8,516 bases of DNA from Acidaminococcaceae bacterium UBA2453 (GTDB lineage: Bacteria; Bacillota; Negativicutes; Acidaminococcales; Acidaminococcaceae): the NCBI GenBank assembly GCA_002342505.1, contig DDQB01000014.1:5413-13928 (forward strand), given 5' to 3'. The translations under genes were made by a program, and so were the position numbers. Below are positions 1 through 4,871 of the stretch, one piece after another. The number at the start of each line of letters is the position of its first letter. Within the stretch, counting starts at the first letter, position 1. The notes below the pieces were generated by a model. It saw only the letters and a program-made list of their open reading frames with translations, did not search any database and was not told where the DNA came from.

Positions 1-4
1 CGAA

Positions 5-22
5 TTAATCAGTACTTCCTTA
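5..22 (-). repeat. Dispersed 18-bp repeat, copy 1 (inverted)
   Basis: On the minus strand this reads TAAGGAAGTACTGATTAA. It fits the pattern TAAGGAAnnnCTGATTAA shared with copies at 94-111 and 2156-2173. Copies 1 and 2 face each other; the core ATTAATCAG at 4-12 is exactly complementary to CTGATTAAT at 104-112, so together they bracket the promoter of the glycosylase gene. The matches are seen directly. That this is a genome-wide repeat family is inference. Confidence 0.5.
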
Positions 23-37
23 ACTTTCATATTTATT

Positions 38-67
38 TTGACATAACATATTCGCTGCATGTAAAAT
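38..67 (+). promoter_or_regulatory. Sigma-A-type promoter of the glycosylase gene
   Basis: TTGACA at 38-43 and TAAAAT at 62-67, separated by 18 bp. Transcription would start near 74 and leave a leader of roughly 85 nt before the ATG at 161. The leader contains repeat copy 2. Predicted from consensus match only. Confidence 0.55.
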
Positions 68-93
68 AAAATGCAAGAAGTTTTCAAGCTAAT

Positions 94-111
94 TAGGGAA
101 ACGCTGATTAA
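94..111 (+). repeat. Dispersed 18-bp repeat, copy 2
   Basis: TAGGGAAACGCTGATTAA, one departure from the pattern TAAGGAAnnnCTGATTAA. It lies in the leader of the glycosylase gene in opposite orientation to copy 1, so the two could form a cruciform or an RNA stem if both are transcribed. Confidence 0.5.
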
Positions 112-160
112 TCTTTCGATTGCACAATAGTAAACGAAAAACGAAGCACGAGGGTTCATT

Positions 161-814
161 ATGAGTATAAAAGAAACACAATTGGCCGAACTGGCCGCGC
201 AATTAGAAAAATGCAGTTCCTGTCACCTGCGGCAGGATTGTCAGGCTCCTGTAGGATGGTACGGCTGTCCGGACAGCCCCATTGTTTTTATCGGTGAAGG
301 CCCCGGCGGCGTGGAGGATGATTACGGCTGCCCCCTGATCGGACCTTCCGGCCAGCTGCTTGACAAGGCTTTGTGGTCCGTCCAGATGACACGGGACCGG
401 GTACTGACCAGTAATATTGTCAAATGCAGGCCCAAAGGCAACCGTACGCCGGATTTGGCGGAAGCAGATTTCTGCGCCAAAATCTGGCTGGAACGGGAAC
501 TGGCTATTTTACAGCCGAAAGTAATTGTAGCATTAGGCAGTGTAGCCATGCATTATTTAGGCGACCCGGATATGCGCATCACCCGGCAACGGGGCAAATG
601 GTTCAAAACCGCCCAGGGCTACGACTGCATCGCCACGTTCCACCCTTCGTATATTTTGCGCCAGTACGGCCGCGCACAGGTGCAGGCCAAGTGGGATGTA
701 TATCATGACCTGCAGCTGGCCCGTGCCAAAGCAGTAGAATGCTGCCCGGATTACCTTCTCTGTTCCGATAAACCGGTGAACCTGTTTGCAGAATTCCGGA
801 AGCGAAACGGATAA
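161..814 (+). CDS. Family 4 uracil-DNA glycosylase (iron-sulfur type)
   Basis: A 217-residue base-excision repair enzyme that would remove uracil, from cytosine deamination or dUTP misincorporation, from DNA in the cytoplasm. The family 4 signature is clear. C18 and C21 (CSSC) near the N-terminus and C89 and C105 further in have nearly the spacing of the four [4Fe-4S] ligands known in the thermophilic homologues. The first active-site motif GEGPGGVEDD spans about residues 45-54, and the second motif HPSYILR spans 161-167. Length is normal for the family, with about 25 extra C-terminal residues after the conserved core. The ATG at 161 has a GAGGG Shine-Dalgarno seven bases upstream. The gene is single, with its own promoter at 38-67 and terminator at 820-874. 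Some relatives are annotated as phage SPO1 DNA polymerase-related proteins; the same fold is meant. Confidence 0.93.
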   Translation: MSIKETQLAELAAQLEKCSSCHLRQDCQAPVGWYGCPDSPIVFIGEGPGGVEDDYGCPLIGPSGQLLDKALWSVQMTRDRVLTSNIVKCRPKGNRTPDLAEADFCAKIWLERELAILQPKVIVALGSVAMHYLGDPDMRITRQRGKWFKTAQGYDCIATFHPSYILRQYGRAQVQAKWDVYHDLQLARAKAVECCPDYLLCSDKPVNLFAEFRKRNG

Positions 815-819
815 AAATT

Positions 820-875
820 AAACAGCAGCAAGAGAATAAGAATTTTTCTGTCAATCCTCTGCTGCTGTTTTTTTA
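820..875. terminator. Bidirectional rho-independent terminator
   Basis: Arms AAACAGCAGCA (820-830) and TGCTGCTGTTT (860-870) pair perfectly over 11 bp. On the plus strand the stem runs into a seven-T tract (868-874) and ends the glycosylase transcript. On the minus strand it is followed by TTTAATTTTT, so it can also end transcripts from the gene at 952-1380. The loop is long, about 29 nt, but GAG/CTC in its outer part could extend the stem with a one-base bulge. Confidence 0.85.
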
Positions 876-951
876 TTTATTTTCCCCTGCTGAAAAATCC
901 ATTCCATGGCTGTCTATATGTCGCCAACATGCTGGCAGGCACAACGTTTTC

Positions 952-1380
952 TTACACATCCTGTGCCGGCACGCGTTTCATATTTTTCTGGTTCGTGCCT
1001 TTTGAATCCGGCGCATCCTGTTTTTCCTTCGGCGTCACTTTAATTTTGAAATCTCCATTTCCCTCGTGAAAAAAGTCATTCAGAATAGCATGGATAGCTT
1101 CTAAAAACATATAGACCAGGAACATCACGGCCAGCTTTTCAAAGACCTGTTCAAAAAAAGACGAATCATCCTTTGCTTTTGCGCTGCCGGACTTACTCTC
1201 TTTCCCCGGATCCAGCCGGGGAATTTCCGTATTGTTCGGCGCTGCTTCCGCCAGTTCATAAACTGCAGGCGCCTGTGGCGTAACTGCAGCATACGCCGAC
1301 GCAGACATCATAACGGTCGAAGTAAAAAACATAGACAGAGATAACAGGATGGGTAAAAAAATTTGTTTTTTCAGCTTCAT
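952..1380 (-). CDS. Small exported or membrane-anchored protein, unknown function
   Basis: I do not recognise the family. The 142-residue product starts with a typical signal peptide: basic MKLKKQ, a hydrophobic core at about 7-25, and a likely signal peptidase cut after ASAYA at residue 31. A Pro/Ala-rich and then Lys/Ser-rich stretch follows to about residue 72. A second hydrophobic helix at about 82-101 (AVMFLVYMFLEAIHAIL) could anchor it in the membrane. The tail from 105 is charged and has no cysteine. The frame is open further upstream, but the ATG at 1380 has a strong GGAGGA site eight bases ahead and begins the signal peptide, so I chose it. The next gene upstream on the same strand (1626-1982) has its own terminator, so this gene is probably transcribed alone, from an AT-rich region where I see no convincing promoter. 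Confidence 0.7.
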   Translation of the reverse strand: MKLKKQIFLPILLSLSMFFTSTVMMSASAYAAVTPQAPAVYELAEAAPNNTEIPRLDPGKESKSGSAKAKDDSSFFEQVFEKLAVMFLVYMFLEAIHAILNDFFHEGNGDFKIKVTPKEKQDAPDSKGTNQKNMKRVPAQDV

Positions 1381-1544
1381 CGCAATTTCCTCCGTAAGCA
1401 ACATTTTATCAATATGCAACAAAAAACTATAAATCGCCATAACATTGTAAAACGAAATAAAATTTTTATTCCTTATATCTTTACATTTAATCTTACCCTT
1501 ATTATTTGTTTTTTTCAAGGCAAATTGGAAAACAAAAGCAATAG

Positions 1545-1613
1545 AAAAATAAAACAGCTGCAGAAACCCTACAGCTGTTAAAAAAATCATTTCAAATGTG
1601 AAGCGCTCGCTTC
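1545..1613 (-). terminator. Tandem minus-strand terminators after the small Cys-motif gene
   Basis: Read on the minus strand, the hairpin GAAGC-GAGC-GCTTC (1613-1600) is followed by a short CATTTGAAATG palindrome and seven Ts (1586-1580). A second hairpin, arms AACAGCTG and CAGCTGTT (1579-1572 and 1560-1553) with an 11-nt loop, is then followed by TTATTTTT. Together they end the transcript of the gene at 1626-1982 and separate it from the gene at 952-1380. The second hairpin is the clearer one. Confidence 0.65.
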
Positions 1614-1625
1614 GTCTCCTGACGA

Positions 1626-1982
1626 TTACAGCAGCGCTTCCTTTTTATCCAGGATCGCCTGACCTGCCGCGCAGGCCGGGCAGAAACAGGTCTTGCCGCC
1701 TTCAGCTTTCACTTTCTTCGCCAGCTCTGCCATCTCTGCAGCCTTCTCGGCGCCAAAATAACCTCTGCCTGCATCGGAACTGAAGAATCCCAGTACCGAG
1801 TCAATGTCCTGCACATCTTCTTCCAGCTCTGCCACTAAAAATTTTCCTGCTTCTTTTTCCTTGTCTGTATCCAGCGCATCCAGATAATTCCGTGCAGCCT
1901 CTTTCAGTTCTGCACAGCAGCTGGGAGCTGCCAGCACTTCTTTCACTTTTTCCACAATAAAATCACGTTCTGCCTTTGCCAT
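1626..1982 (-). CDS. Small conserved protein with C-terminal CxCxxC motif
   Basis: A 118-residue soluble, acidic, mostly helical protein. Visible marks are an adjacent pair C22-C23 (APSCCAELKEAA) and a C-terminal knuckle C99, C101, C104 (CFCPACAAG), which could bind a metal or an Fe-S cluster or act in redox. From memory, similar short proteins in Negativicutes and clostridia are often labelled molecular chaperone Hsp90, but nothing here resembles true Hsp90 (no GHKL ATPase motifs, far too short), so I would not carry that name over. The ATG at 1982 sits eight bases from an AAGGAGG site. The in-frame ATG at 1988 is too close to the same site, and 2027 lacks one. It has its own strong promoter (2109-2137) and terminator, with a leader of about 120 nt. 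Function unknown. Confidence 0.75.
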   Translation of the reverse strand: MAKAERDFIVEKVKEVLAAPSCCAELKEAARNYLDALDTDKEKEAGKFLVAELEEDVQDIDSVLGFFSSDAGRGYFGAEKAAEMAELAKKVKAEGGKTCFCPACAAGQAILDKKEALL

Positions 1983-2108
1983 TTTCATTTCCTCCTTACA
2001 CTGCATTCGTAAAATATGATCGGCCAAACCGGATATGCTGCAAAACCGTGTTACTCCATTTTACCATGCAAATTTTATTTAAGTTGTAACTGTTCAAATT
2101 ACATCAGA

Positions 2109-2137
2109 ATCATAACACAAAAACGGCGCCCTGTCAA
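2109..2137 (-). promoter_or_regulatory. Near-consensus promoter of the CxCxxC-protein gene
   Basis: On the minus strand TTGACA (2137-2132), 17 bp, TATGAT (2114-2109). Predicted start near 2102. One mismatch from the full sigma-A consensus at ideal spacing suggests strong basal expression. Confidence 0.8.
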
Positions 2138-2155
2138 GAATCGTTTCAAAACATG

Positions 2156-2173
2156 TAAGGAACCGCTGATTAA
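2156..2173 (+). repeat. Dispersed 18-bp repeat, copy 3
   Basis: TAAGGAACCGCTGATTAA matches the pattern seen at 5-22 and 94-111. It runs straight into the palindrome AAGGAAGCGCTTCCTT (2172-2187). The 10-mer TTAAGGAAGC (2170-2179) recurs at 2818-2827, just ahead of the DUF1847 gene. Confidence 0.5.
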
Positions 2174-2268
2174 GGAAGCGCTTCCTTGCATTCCTTTTCA
2201 TCTACAATTCGAGTACAGACAAAGCAAACCATTCTCTGTTCATGTCGCAGATTTTTTTCTTCTTAACT

Positions 2269-2297
2269 TTTCACAACTACCTTCATTATGTTATAAT
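2269..2297 (+). promoter_or_regulatory. Probable promoter of the ArsR-family gene
   Basis: A perfect TATAAT at 2292-2297 with a weak -35 (TTTCAC, 2269-2274) at 17 bp. The -10 lies within the short palindrome CATTAT-GTT-ATAATG (2284-2298). A weak -35 is common in promoters controlled by repressors. Confidence 0.5.
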
Positions 2298-2300
2298 GAC

Positions 2301-2329
2301 ATATGTAAAGTTGAACAAATGAAACATAT
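2301..2329 (+). promoter_or_regulatory. Candidate operator for the ArsR-family repressor
   Basis: An inverted repeat with arms ATATGT (2301-2306) and ACATAT (2324-2329) begins just after the -10 box and covers the expected transcription start, with TTGAACAAATGAA inside. ArsR/SmtB proteins usually bind AT-rich imperfect palindromes at this place and repress their own genes. The repeat is seen; binding is inferred, and the match to known SmtB/CzrA operators is only partial. Confidence 0.35.
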
Positions 2330-2370
2330 ATAGAGACTCATTACTAATAAAGAACAGGTGGGTTTTAGAA

Positions 2371-2778
2371 ATGGTAACAACAAAAACCAAAGCAACCAAA
2401 AAACAAAGCAAAACAAAACTTAATTCCACGCTTTTAAACTACAACGCCGCTACGGTAAAAAAAGTACGGGAGCAGATGCTGGAAGAAAAACATCTCAGCA
2501 CAGTTTCGGATTTTTTTAAAGTACTGGGCGATGAAACGCGCATGAAAATTATCTACGCGTTGTCCCGCGGCGAGCTTTGCGTCACTGATCTGGCCATAGC
2601 GTTGGAGATGACACAGTCGGCGGTCAGTCATCAGTTGAAACTCTTACGCATGGCTAACCAGGTAAAATCCCGCAGAGACGGCAAAAGTATTTATTATTCG
2701 CTGGACGACCAGCACGTGATTGACATCTTAAATGAAGCCCTCACCCACATCCGCCACAAAATCAGTGAAGTTAATTAA
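2371..2778 (+). CDS. ArsR/SmtB-family metal-sensing repressor, CzrA-like
   Basis: A 135-residue winged-helix repressor. A basic, Lys/Thr-rich tail of about 25 residues precedes the fold. Core marks: FFKVLGDETRMKI (48-60), ELCVTDLA (68-75), and the recognition helix TQSAVSHQLKLLR (81-93). The wing is about 98-111. Residues D113, H115, H126 and H129 reproduce the D-x-H-(10)-H-x2-H spacing of the alpha5 site that binds Zn or Co in CzrA-type sensors, where metal binding releases DNA. C70 matches the alpha3 cysteine of SmtB-type proteins, but the usual neighbouring cysteines are missing. An AGGTGGG site precedes the ATG by about nine bases. The gene lies 71 nt before the DUF1847 gene with no terminator between, so the two are likely co-transcribed and autoregulated. 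The metal (Zn, Co or Ni) is inferred from the site type. Confidence 0.88.
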   Translation: MVTTKTKATKKQSKTKLNSTLLNYNAATVKKVREQMLEEKHLSTVSDFFKVLGDETRMKIIYALSRGELCVTDLAIALEMTQSAVSHQLKLLRMANQVKSRRDGKSIYYSLDDQHVIDILNEALTHIRHKISEVN

Positions 2779-2849
2779 CACGTCCGTATTGTTTCAGCAT
2801 TGTCATCGCAAGATTAGTTAAGGAAGCAAATAACTACTGGAGGAACATC

Positions 2850-3455
2850 ATGAAAGCAGATTGCGCGAACTGTCCGACACATGCCTGTTACACCAAAGGT
2901 GTAAACTGCACCGGCGTATCGGAAGAAGAAGTAAGACAGGCTTATACAGAAGAAGAACTGCAGATCATGCAGGCCGCCGCCTACGTGGAAGGAACCTTTT
3001 ACAGCAACATCACCCGCCTGCAGGAAATTGCCGAATTTGCCAAGACCATGGGCTATAAGAAACTGGGCATGGCCTTCTGCATCGGGCTTAACGCGGAAGC
3101 CCGTTACATTGCCCGCTATTACACACAACAAGGCTTTGAATTTTACAGCGTCTGCTGCAAAAACTGCAGCTTTGCCAAAAAGGAATTTGACCTGAAGCAG
3201 GTAAAACCGGAGTTGGATCACGAAGCCATGTGCAATCCCAAATTCCAGGCCCGTTTCTTAAAGGAAAAGGGCGTAGAGCTGTTCATCATCTGCGGACTTT
3301 GCGTTGGACACGATGCCATCTTCACTGCCAACTGCGACGGTCCCGTCACTTCCCTTGTGGTGAAAGACCGGCTGCTGGCTCATAATCCCCTGGGCGCAAT
3401 CTACTCCCGTTACTGGAAACGTAAGCTGGGGATCCTGGATCCGGACGAAGTGTAA
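2850..3455 (+). CDS. DUF1847 family cysteine-rich, probably metal-binding protein
   Basis: A 201-residue soluble protein that I recognise as DUF1847; its biochemical role is not established. Twelve cysteines are visible. An N-terminal set C5, C8, C13, C20 looks like a metal or Fe-S site. Further ones are C77 (MAFCIGL), C102, C103 and C106 (VCCKNC), C128 (MCNP), C148 and C151 (CGLCVGHD) and C162 (ANCDGP). VCCKNC and CGLCVGHDA look most like core functional motifs. No signal peptide or membrane helix. The ATG follows GGAGG by six bases, and the gene ends in two stop codons in a row. Its place directly behind a metal-sensing repressor suggests a role in metal handling or in a metal-dependent redox step; this is inference from context. 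Confidence 0.82.
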   Translation: MKADCANCPTHACYTKGVNCTGVSEEEVRQAYTEEELQIMQAAAYVEGTFYSNITRLQEIAEFAKTMGYKKLGMAFCIGLNAEARYIARYYTQQGFEFYSVCCKNCSFAKKEFDLKQVKPELDHEAMCNPKFQARFLKEKGVELFIICGLCVGHDAIFTANCDGPVTSLVVKDRLLAHNPLGAIYSRYWKRKLGILDPDEV

Positions 3456-3602
3456 TAATCCACGCACAAAAACGCTACCCCCTTTGGAACACCGCAATCA
3501 TTATGCCTTGCATGATATGAAATTACAATAATGCCACAGCAACAGGAATTATACCTTATCTATTGTAACCAATACCAGTATTTTTTGCGTCCCACAGGCC
3601 AC

Positions 3603-3624
3603 TTTGGTCGGAAAAACGACCAAA
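3603..3624. other. Hairpin, 8-bp perfect stem
   Basis: TTTGGTCG (3603-3610) and CGACCAAA (3617-3624) with loop GAAAAA. No T-tract follows on either strand, so it is not a standard terminator. Role unknown. Confidence 0.45.
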
Positions 3625-3808
3625 AGCAGGACTGAAATGCAGTAATAATGCGGGGTGCGCAACCTGATTTCTATAATTATGAGACTTAGGTTATTGTATC
3701 TGTCTCTCCGTTATACTTCGTTCCAGCATTTTAACTGCTCTGTTCGAGAAATCTGCCATTGCGTTCTCCCCCAAAATGGGGTTATGTTTACGGAAGCAAA
3801 ACTTTCAT

Positions 3809-3832
3809 GCCGTCGGCTATTACACCGACGGC
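3809..3832. other. GC-rich hairpin next to terminator
   Basis: GCCGTCGG (3809-3816) pairs exactly with CCGACGGC (3825-3832) around the loop CTATTACA. It stands 22 bases before the terminator hairpin, an arrangement seen in structured RNAs and riboswitch-type leaders, and also at the ends of IS200/IS605-type elements. I cannot assign it to a known class. Confidence 0.5.
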
Positions 3833-3854
3833 AAAGCTGCAAGGAGAAATCTAC

Positions 3855-3891
3855 TGCTAAGTCTACTTTTTAGTAGACTTAGCATTTTTTT
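3855..3891 (+). terminator. Very strong rho-independent terminator
   Basis: TGCTAAGTCTACT (3855-3867) and AGTAGACTTAGCA (3872-3884) form a perfect 13-bp stem with a TTTT loop, followed by seven Ts. It acts in the plus direction only. It may end the DUF1847 operon, 400 bases upstream, or a separate small RNA from this stretch, and it insulates the nrd promoter. Confidence 0.88.
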
Positions 3892-3957
3892 ATGCAGATA
3901 AAATTCGGCAGCAGTTTTTTTCATCCTGGGGGTGCGGACTAAATCCTAAACCAAATG

Positions 3958-3973
3958 ATACAACAATTTGTGT
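3958..3973 (+). promoter_or_regulatory. NrdR box, upstream copy
   Basis: ATACAACAATTTGTGT agrees with the downstream box at 12 of 16 positions. It starts exactly 42 bp before that box, four turns of the helix, so both would face the same side of the DNA. Paired boxes at whole-turn spacing are the rule for NrdR. Confidence 0.6.
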
Positions 3974-3999
3974 GAACAGATTTTTCTTTTTTATAAAAA

Positions 4000-4015
4000 A
4001 CACAATATCTTGTGT
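4000..4015 (+). promoter_or_regulatory. NrdR box, promoter-proximal copy
   Basis: ACACAATATCTTGTGT fits the NrdR consensus ACACwATATaTwGTGT closely. The palindrome extends to AAAACACAA / TTGTGTTTT (3997-4018). It lies eight bases upstream of the -35 hexamer. NrdR is the ATP/dATP-sensing zinc-ribbon repressor of ribonucleotide reductase genes, so dATP-loaded NrdR likely represses this operon. The nrdR gene itself is not in the window. Confidence 0.85.
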
Positions 4016-4023
4016 TTTATATA

Positions 4024-4052
4024 TTGACAGAAGCATACTTTACGTCTATAAT
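4024..4052 (+). promoter_or_regulatory. Consensus promoter of the nrdG-nrdD operon
   Basis: TTGACA (4024-4029), 17 bp, TATAAT (4047-4052): a perfect sigma-A consensus at ideal spacing. Transcription should start near 4059 and leave a leader of about 120 nt before nrdG. It lies inside the longest open frame of nrdG, which shows that the far-upstream start codons of that frame are not used. Confidence 0.92.
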
Positions 4053-4070
4053 GGGTAGTACCAAAGAAAC

Positions 4071-4157
4071 GCAACGTTACCGGGACTCTGCCCCGTTCGC
4101 ACCTTTGAGCCACAGTTCCCTGTTCCGTTGCAAATCATCGCACCGCATCCCTTGCGG
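4071..4157 (+). other. Possible structured leader of nrdG mRNA
   Basis: GCAACG (4071-4076) can pair with CGTTGC (4126-4131), enclosing a small CGGG/CCCG hairpin (4081-4095). A separate stem CCGCA/TGCGG (4143-4157) ends just before the ribosome site of nrdG. The pairings are short and seen only by eye, so a regulatory role is uncertain. Confidence 0.3.
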
Positions 4158-4179
4158 CATGCCAAAGAAGGTCGTTTTC

Positions 4180-4695
4180 ATGAGTACAGTACGCATTTCA
4201 GGCAGCAAGAAGCATTCTTCCGTAAACGGTCCCGGCGTGCGGTATGTCCTGTTCTTCCAGGGCTGCCCCCATCACTGCCCGGGCTGCCAGAACCCGGAGA
4301 CCCACGATCCCGCGGGCGGATCCGAGCGGAACGTGGCTGACGTAGTGCGGGAGATTTTGCAGACAAAGTACCTGGACGGCCTCACCTTTTCCGGCGGCGA
4401 CCCGTTGCTGCAGCCGGAAGCTGTGATTGAGATTGCCACTGCCGCAAAAAATGCAGGGCTGAACCTGTGGCTTTACACCGGCTGGACCTTCGAACAGATC
4501 CAAAACGGCGCAGCAGGCGAAACTGCGAAAGAAGCGCTGAAGCATCTCGACGTTCTGGTAGACGGTCCTTTCGTGGAAAAGTTAAAGACCGGCAATGCCA
4601 TCTGGCGCGGCAGCGACAACCAGCGGCTCATCGACGTGCAACGTTCATTAGCGGAAGGCAATGTAGTTGAATTACCAGATTCTAAAGTAAAGTAG
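4180..4695 (+). CDS. nrdG: Anaerobic ribonucleotide reductase activase (radical SAM)
   Basis: A 171-residue radical SAM enzyme. It uses a [4Fe-4S] cluster to split S-adenosylmethionine and set the glycyl radical on NrdD. The cluster motif CxxxCxxC is C29, C33, C36 (GCPHHCPGCQNP). SGGDPL (71-76) is the SAM-binding GGE-like motif, and IWRGSDNQRLIDV (141-153) is the usual end of NrdG. The early stretch NGPGVRYVLFFQG is also typical. Length is normal for the family. The frame is open back to 4012, but the promoter and an NrdR box lie in that part. The ATG at 4180 has AAGGT seven bases ahead and begins the conserved protein; the ATG at 4159 has no ribosome site. nrdG precedes nrdD here, the reverse of the E. 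coli order, with a 176-nt gap and no terminator between them. Confidence 0.95.
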   Translation: MSTVRISGSKKHSSVNGPGVRYVLFFQGCPHHCPGCQNPETHDPAGGSERNVADVVREILQTKYLDGLTFSGGDPLLQPEAVIEIATAAKNAGLNLWLYTGWTFEQIQNGAAGETAKEALKHLDVLVDGPFVEKLKTGNAIWRGSDNQRLIDVQRSLAEGNVVELPDSKVK

Positions 4696-4761
4696 AAACC
4701 AGATTTTTTTCAGAACGGCAAAGAAAAGACAGGAGCAAAGCCCCGAGTTCCGAAGTCGCAG

Positions 4762-4789
4762 GCGAATGAGTCCATGGAATCGCATTCGC
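4762..4789 (+). other. Hairpin in the nrdG-nrdD gap
   Basis: GCGAATG (4762-4768) pairs with CATTCGC (4783-4789) around a 14-base loop. No T-tract follows, so it is not a terminator. It could be an mRNA processing or stability element that sets the ratio of NrdG to NrdD. No second promoter is visible in the gap. Confidence 0.35.
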
Positions 4790-4871
4790 GCACGGTTTTG
4801 CGATGCCTTTCCTTTGCCGCGCAGATCACAAATGCAAAATTTATAAAAGAAAGAGAAAGGCAGCAAACATC

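Larger units (their letters stand above)
1983..2370. other. Divergent control region between two small genes
   Basis: 388 bases without a credible gene. It holds the leader (about 1983-2102) and promoter (2109-2137) of the minus-strand gene, repeat copy 3 (2156-2173), a perfect 16-bp palindrome AAGGAAGCGCTTCCTT (2172-2187) that overlaps that repeat, and the promoter and possible operator of the ArsR gene (2269-2329). A plus-strand open frame covers 2016-2333, but it has no ribosome site and crosses all of these signals, so I do not call it. Confidence 0.6.
3456..3957. other. Hairpin-rich non-coding stretch before the nrd operon
   Basis: About 500 bases with no gene I can support. It holds a hairpin at 3603-3624 (TTTGGTCG, six-base loop, CGACCAAA), a small CCCC-AAAAT-GGGG hairpin at 3769-3781, a hairpin at 3809-3832 (GCCGTCGG, eight-base loop, CCGACGGC) and a strong terminator at 3855-3891. 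A TATAAT at 3672-3677 lacks a good -35. A plus-strand frame of 72 codons (3655-3873) runs into the terminator hairpin and has no ribosome site. A minus-strand frame of 22 codons (3759-3691) has a GGGGGAG site but no match I know. It may be a structured RNA, an attenuator or the remnant of a short mobile element. Confidence 0.5.

Noticed and set aside
2016..2333. 105-codon plus-strand frame in the divergent control region
   Set aside because: No ribosome site; it crosses the minus-strand promoter, the repeat and the ArsR promoter; composition is not protein-like.
3768..3870. Cobalamin, c-di-GMP or molybdenum-cofactor riboswitch
   Set aside because: GGCAAAGCTGC and AAGGAGA recall parts of known motifs, but the full conserved cores (for example the B12 box) are not present in the right order.
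3655..3873. 72-codon plus-strand frame before nrd
   Set aside because: It ends inside the terminator hairpin, has no Shine-Dalgarno site, and its Arg/Cys/Leu-rich product looks random.
3848..3884. Cas12a-type CRISPR repeat
   Set aside because: AAATCTACT...GTAGACTT superficially recalls such repeats, but there is a single copy, no spacer array and no cas gene; it is a terminator stem.
4767..4850. 27-codon frame in the nrdG-nrdD gap
   Set aside because: No ribosome site, starts within a hairpin arm, and no recognisable product.
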